Source: Planctomicrobium sp. (GTDB taxonomy: Bacteria > Planctomycetota > Planctomycetia > Planctomycetales > Planctomycetaceae). Taken from it: DNA of 18,149 bases. Shown piece after piece: positions 16,752-18,149 of the stretch. The position numbers and the translations under genes were made by a program. Position 1 is the first letter of the stretch. Each line of letters opens with the position of its first letter. Below the pieces are notes generated by a model, which had not been told where the DNA came from, made no database searches, and saw only the letters and a list, made by a program, of their open reading frames with translations. The DNA is taken from NCBI GenBank assembly GCA_018659505.1, contig JABJMI010000773.1, forward strand, positions 1-18,149, written 5' to 3'.

Positions 16752-17063
16752 TTCGGCATCCTTGCCGTGATATTACTTTAATGGGATGGGGAAATTGGAA
16801 GCTCAGTCAATACAATGCTGAATACATTCGCGCTGAGCTTTTGTCCACGGTTGGAAATCAACAACTTAGACGCTAAATCATTCGTTTGTGAGCCACAATA
16901 TCCATCAAATGTCTAGAGGAGGCATATTTTCAAAGTGGAAAATATTGCAATAGCACACACTCCTTCATGAGAGAGATAGACTTCCTAACTTCCCCCGTTG
17001 CAGCTAGATTCACACTGATGTTGTAATATGTGCAAGCATTGATGTTTGATAAGGAGCATGGAA
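16752..17063. other. Divergent intergenic region; ribosome site hairpin at 16754-16767
   Basis: This region of about 310 bp lies between the divergent lipoprotein and ACP-like genes. Next to the lipoprotein start, CGGCA-AGGA-TGCCG (minus strand, 16767-16754) places the Shine-Dalgarno in a 4-nt loop of a 5-bp stem, which could tune translation. At the other end AAGGAG (17051-17056) precedes the ACP-like start. No further gene or repeat was seen, and promoters are not assignable by eye. Confidence 0.45.
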
Positions 17064-17321
17064 ATGTTGTGGATAGTCTTCCCACTCTTGTTGATTGGAT
17101 TTCTTTGGATTTGCTTACGTCAACCTGAGAGGACTGAACACGATATGTACCTGGCGAATCGACCGTCGCTGACTGATGATGAGTTCCTAAGTTTGTGTGA
17201 TCCAGAAGTTGATCCCAGTATCGCTCTCAAGGTAAGAGAAATTATCGCTGACATTGCGTGCATAGCCGAGAACGAGATCTATCCCAGCGACCGACTCATC
17301 GAAGATTTGCAACTAGACTGA
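17064..17321 (+). CDS. Short membrane-anchored acyl-carrier-protein-like ORF, possibly truncated
   Basis: The ORF has 85 residues from ATG at 17064 (AGGAG, spacing 7; an earlier ATG at 17058 sits too close to it). An N-terminal transmembrane helix (MLWIVFPLLLIGFLWICL) is followed by a linker (RPSLTDDEFLSLCDPEVDP) and a segment resembling the first half of an acyl carrier protein: IALKVREIIADI....ENEIYPSDRLIEDLQLD. In ACPs this is followed by the D-S-L motif whose serine carries phosphopantetheine. Here TGA comes exactly after ...LQLD, so the serine and helices II-IV are absent. I did not find the missing part in the other plus-strand frames just downstream. It may be a truncated ACP gene or a member of a natural short family; the ACP resemblance is by eye. 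Confidence 0.55.
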   Translation: MLWIVFPLLLIGFLWICLRQPERTEHDMYLANRPSLTDDEFLSLCDPEVDPSIALKVREIIADIACIAENEIYPSDRLIEDLQLD

Positions 17322-17345
17322 GGCGCCAATTGCCACTGGTTTTCG

Positions 17346-17370
17346 ACGGGCTGCTGTGGACAGTTTGCCT
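17346..17370. repeat. Copy 2 of a short dispersed element (GTGGACA-R-TTTGCC core)
   Basis: This matches the stretch at 11298-11322 in 20 of 25 positions. It lies just downstream of the ACP-like stop, in non-coding sequence. After a gap, weaker similarity continues (AGTGA..TCA in both). Confidence 0.35.
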
Positions 17371-17540
17371 GGGTGAAGTAGTGAATCACGAAAAAGTCCT
17401 TATTGAAAAATGCCGACAAAGTGAATGATGAATAGCGGTTTCAACAACAGGCGAACTTTCCGAATTAACTTTGAATAAAAAACGCCCTCTTTCCACGAAC
17501 GTCCCTGGACAATAAATCTAGGAATAACCCCAAAATAAAT

Positions 17541-18149
17541 TCAATCCTTATGAGCTATGAAAATCTTTTCAGCGGGATTTAAGCCATAAGGATTGTGCTT
17601 GGCTCGAAAGGCGGAAGATTCTGCCTGCCAATCAAATTGCTCAACTCGAAAACCGACCGATTTTAATCTATCGACATAGTCAAACGCATAAATTCTAACA
17701 TGGTCTCGCTGTCCAAATTCGCGTTCACGATCTGCCTCACTTACGAAGTTATCGTCCTCATACGTCTGTGCGAGAGTTGGTGAAATTGGTACTTGAAGAA
17801 TTGCCCATCCCTTTAGTTTCAGAACTCGATAACATTCTTTCATTAGCTTGCAGATCATCCGGGATGTGCTCCATCACATGATTGCGTCAAAAGATTCGTC
17901 TTGGTAACTCAGTTGTGTTAGGTCTTGTTGGTCATCAACATCGCGTCTCATTAAATCGCATGTGAGATAATCCAATGACTTTCTCAGAGATAGAAACTTC
18001 CGAATGTAAAGTTCGGGTGCCACATGCAAAACATAATGTCGATTCTGAAATAATTTTGTTTCATAAACGAGATACAACAGAACGAGTCGTTCGCGGTCTA
18101 CGGAATTGCATTCAGGGCAACGAGCATTTTTACGTATTCCCCCACCAAT
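17541..18149 (-). pseudogene. Broken SAM-dependent methyltransferase (type 11) with N-terminal zinc-ribbon-like CxxC
   Basis: The minus strand from the window edge reads RCPECNSVDRERLVLLYL...TKLF....VLHVAPE, then YLTCDLMRRDVDDQQDLTQLSYQDESFDAIM and TGA (17874-17876). The frame resumes with MKECYRVLKLKGWAILQVPISP, TYEDD, REREFGQRDHVRIYAFDYVDRLKSVGFRVE and ends at 17541. The expected linking motif, MEHIPDDLQA, is present at 17874-17845 but in a different frame. The pieces fit one class I methyltransferase with a short N-terminal Cys motif (CPEC); its substrate is unknown. The damage looks like about 10 bp lost before MEH and one base gained before MKE, a net -9. Because the net change is a multiple of three, both long pieces share one frame, leaving a single in-frame stop. 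The 5' end lies outside the window. Confidence 0.82.

Overview
The window looks like a piece of a planctomycete chromosome (order Planctomycetales, moderate GC). The main reasons are a DUF1559 pseudopilin-like protein with the [17 protein letters not shown] leader, an FG-GAP/UnbV-ASPIC (CRTAC1-type) lipoprotein next to a multiheme cytochrome, a Tat-type Gfo/Idh/MocA oxidoreductase, and GC-rich palindromic intergenic repeats. No rRNA, tRNA, CRISPR array or intact transposase was seen.

Layout. Positions 1-7650 hold a long minus-strand block. In transcription order it contains a GspE/PilB-type ATPase, a membrane-anchored TPR protein, a 56-residue lipoprotein, a DUF1559 pseudopilin-like protein that ends at a strong terminator, a seven-bladed FG-GAP/UnbV lipoprotein, and a heptaheme cytochrome c lipoprotein that runs off the left edge. 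This last gene has no internal start-stop ORF but is open over all 433 codons. A divergent intergenic region (7651-7784) separates the block from a MoxR/YehL-type AAA+ ATPase on the plus strand. A 0.7-kb gap with no convincing gene follows, then the Gfo/Idh/MocA oxidoreductase with a textbook terminator, then a cold-shock/DUF1294 fusion. Convergent to that lie a sodium/calcium exchanger and two tandem TerB-like genes (minus strand). A 194-bp compound inverted repeat separates these from a large Pro/Glu-rich lipoprotein (minus). The right end carries a short membrane-anchored, acyl-carrier-protein-like ORF (plus) and a broken SAM-dependent methyltransferase (minus).

Genes working together. The left block has envelope-facing products (lipoproteins, a pseudopilin-like protein, a TPR membrane protein, a c-type cytochrome). 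It could form an exported, surface-associated redox or adhesion module beside a secretion-type ATPase, but this is inference from adjacency only. The right half is a set of mostly independent genes.

Three genes at the right side show decay: the second TerB-like gene has an in-frame TAA at codon 6 after a well-placed Shine-Dalgarno and start; the ACP-like ORF stops just where the phosphopantetheine serine would be expected; and the methyltransferase has two compensating frame changes. The best structural observation is the 194-bp inverted repeat, whose two arms carry the same three hairpins, one with a compensatory base-pair change.
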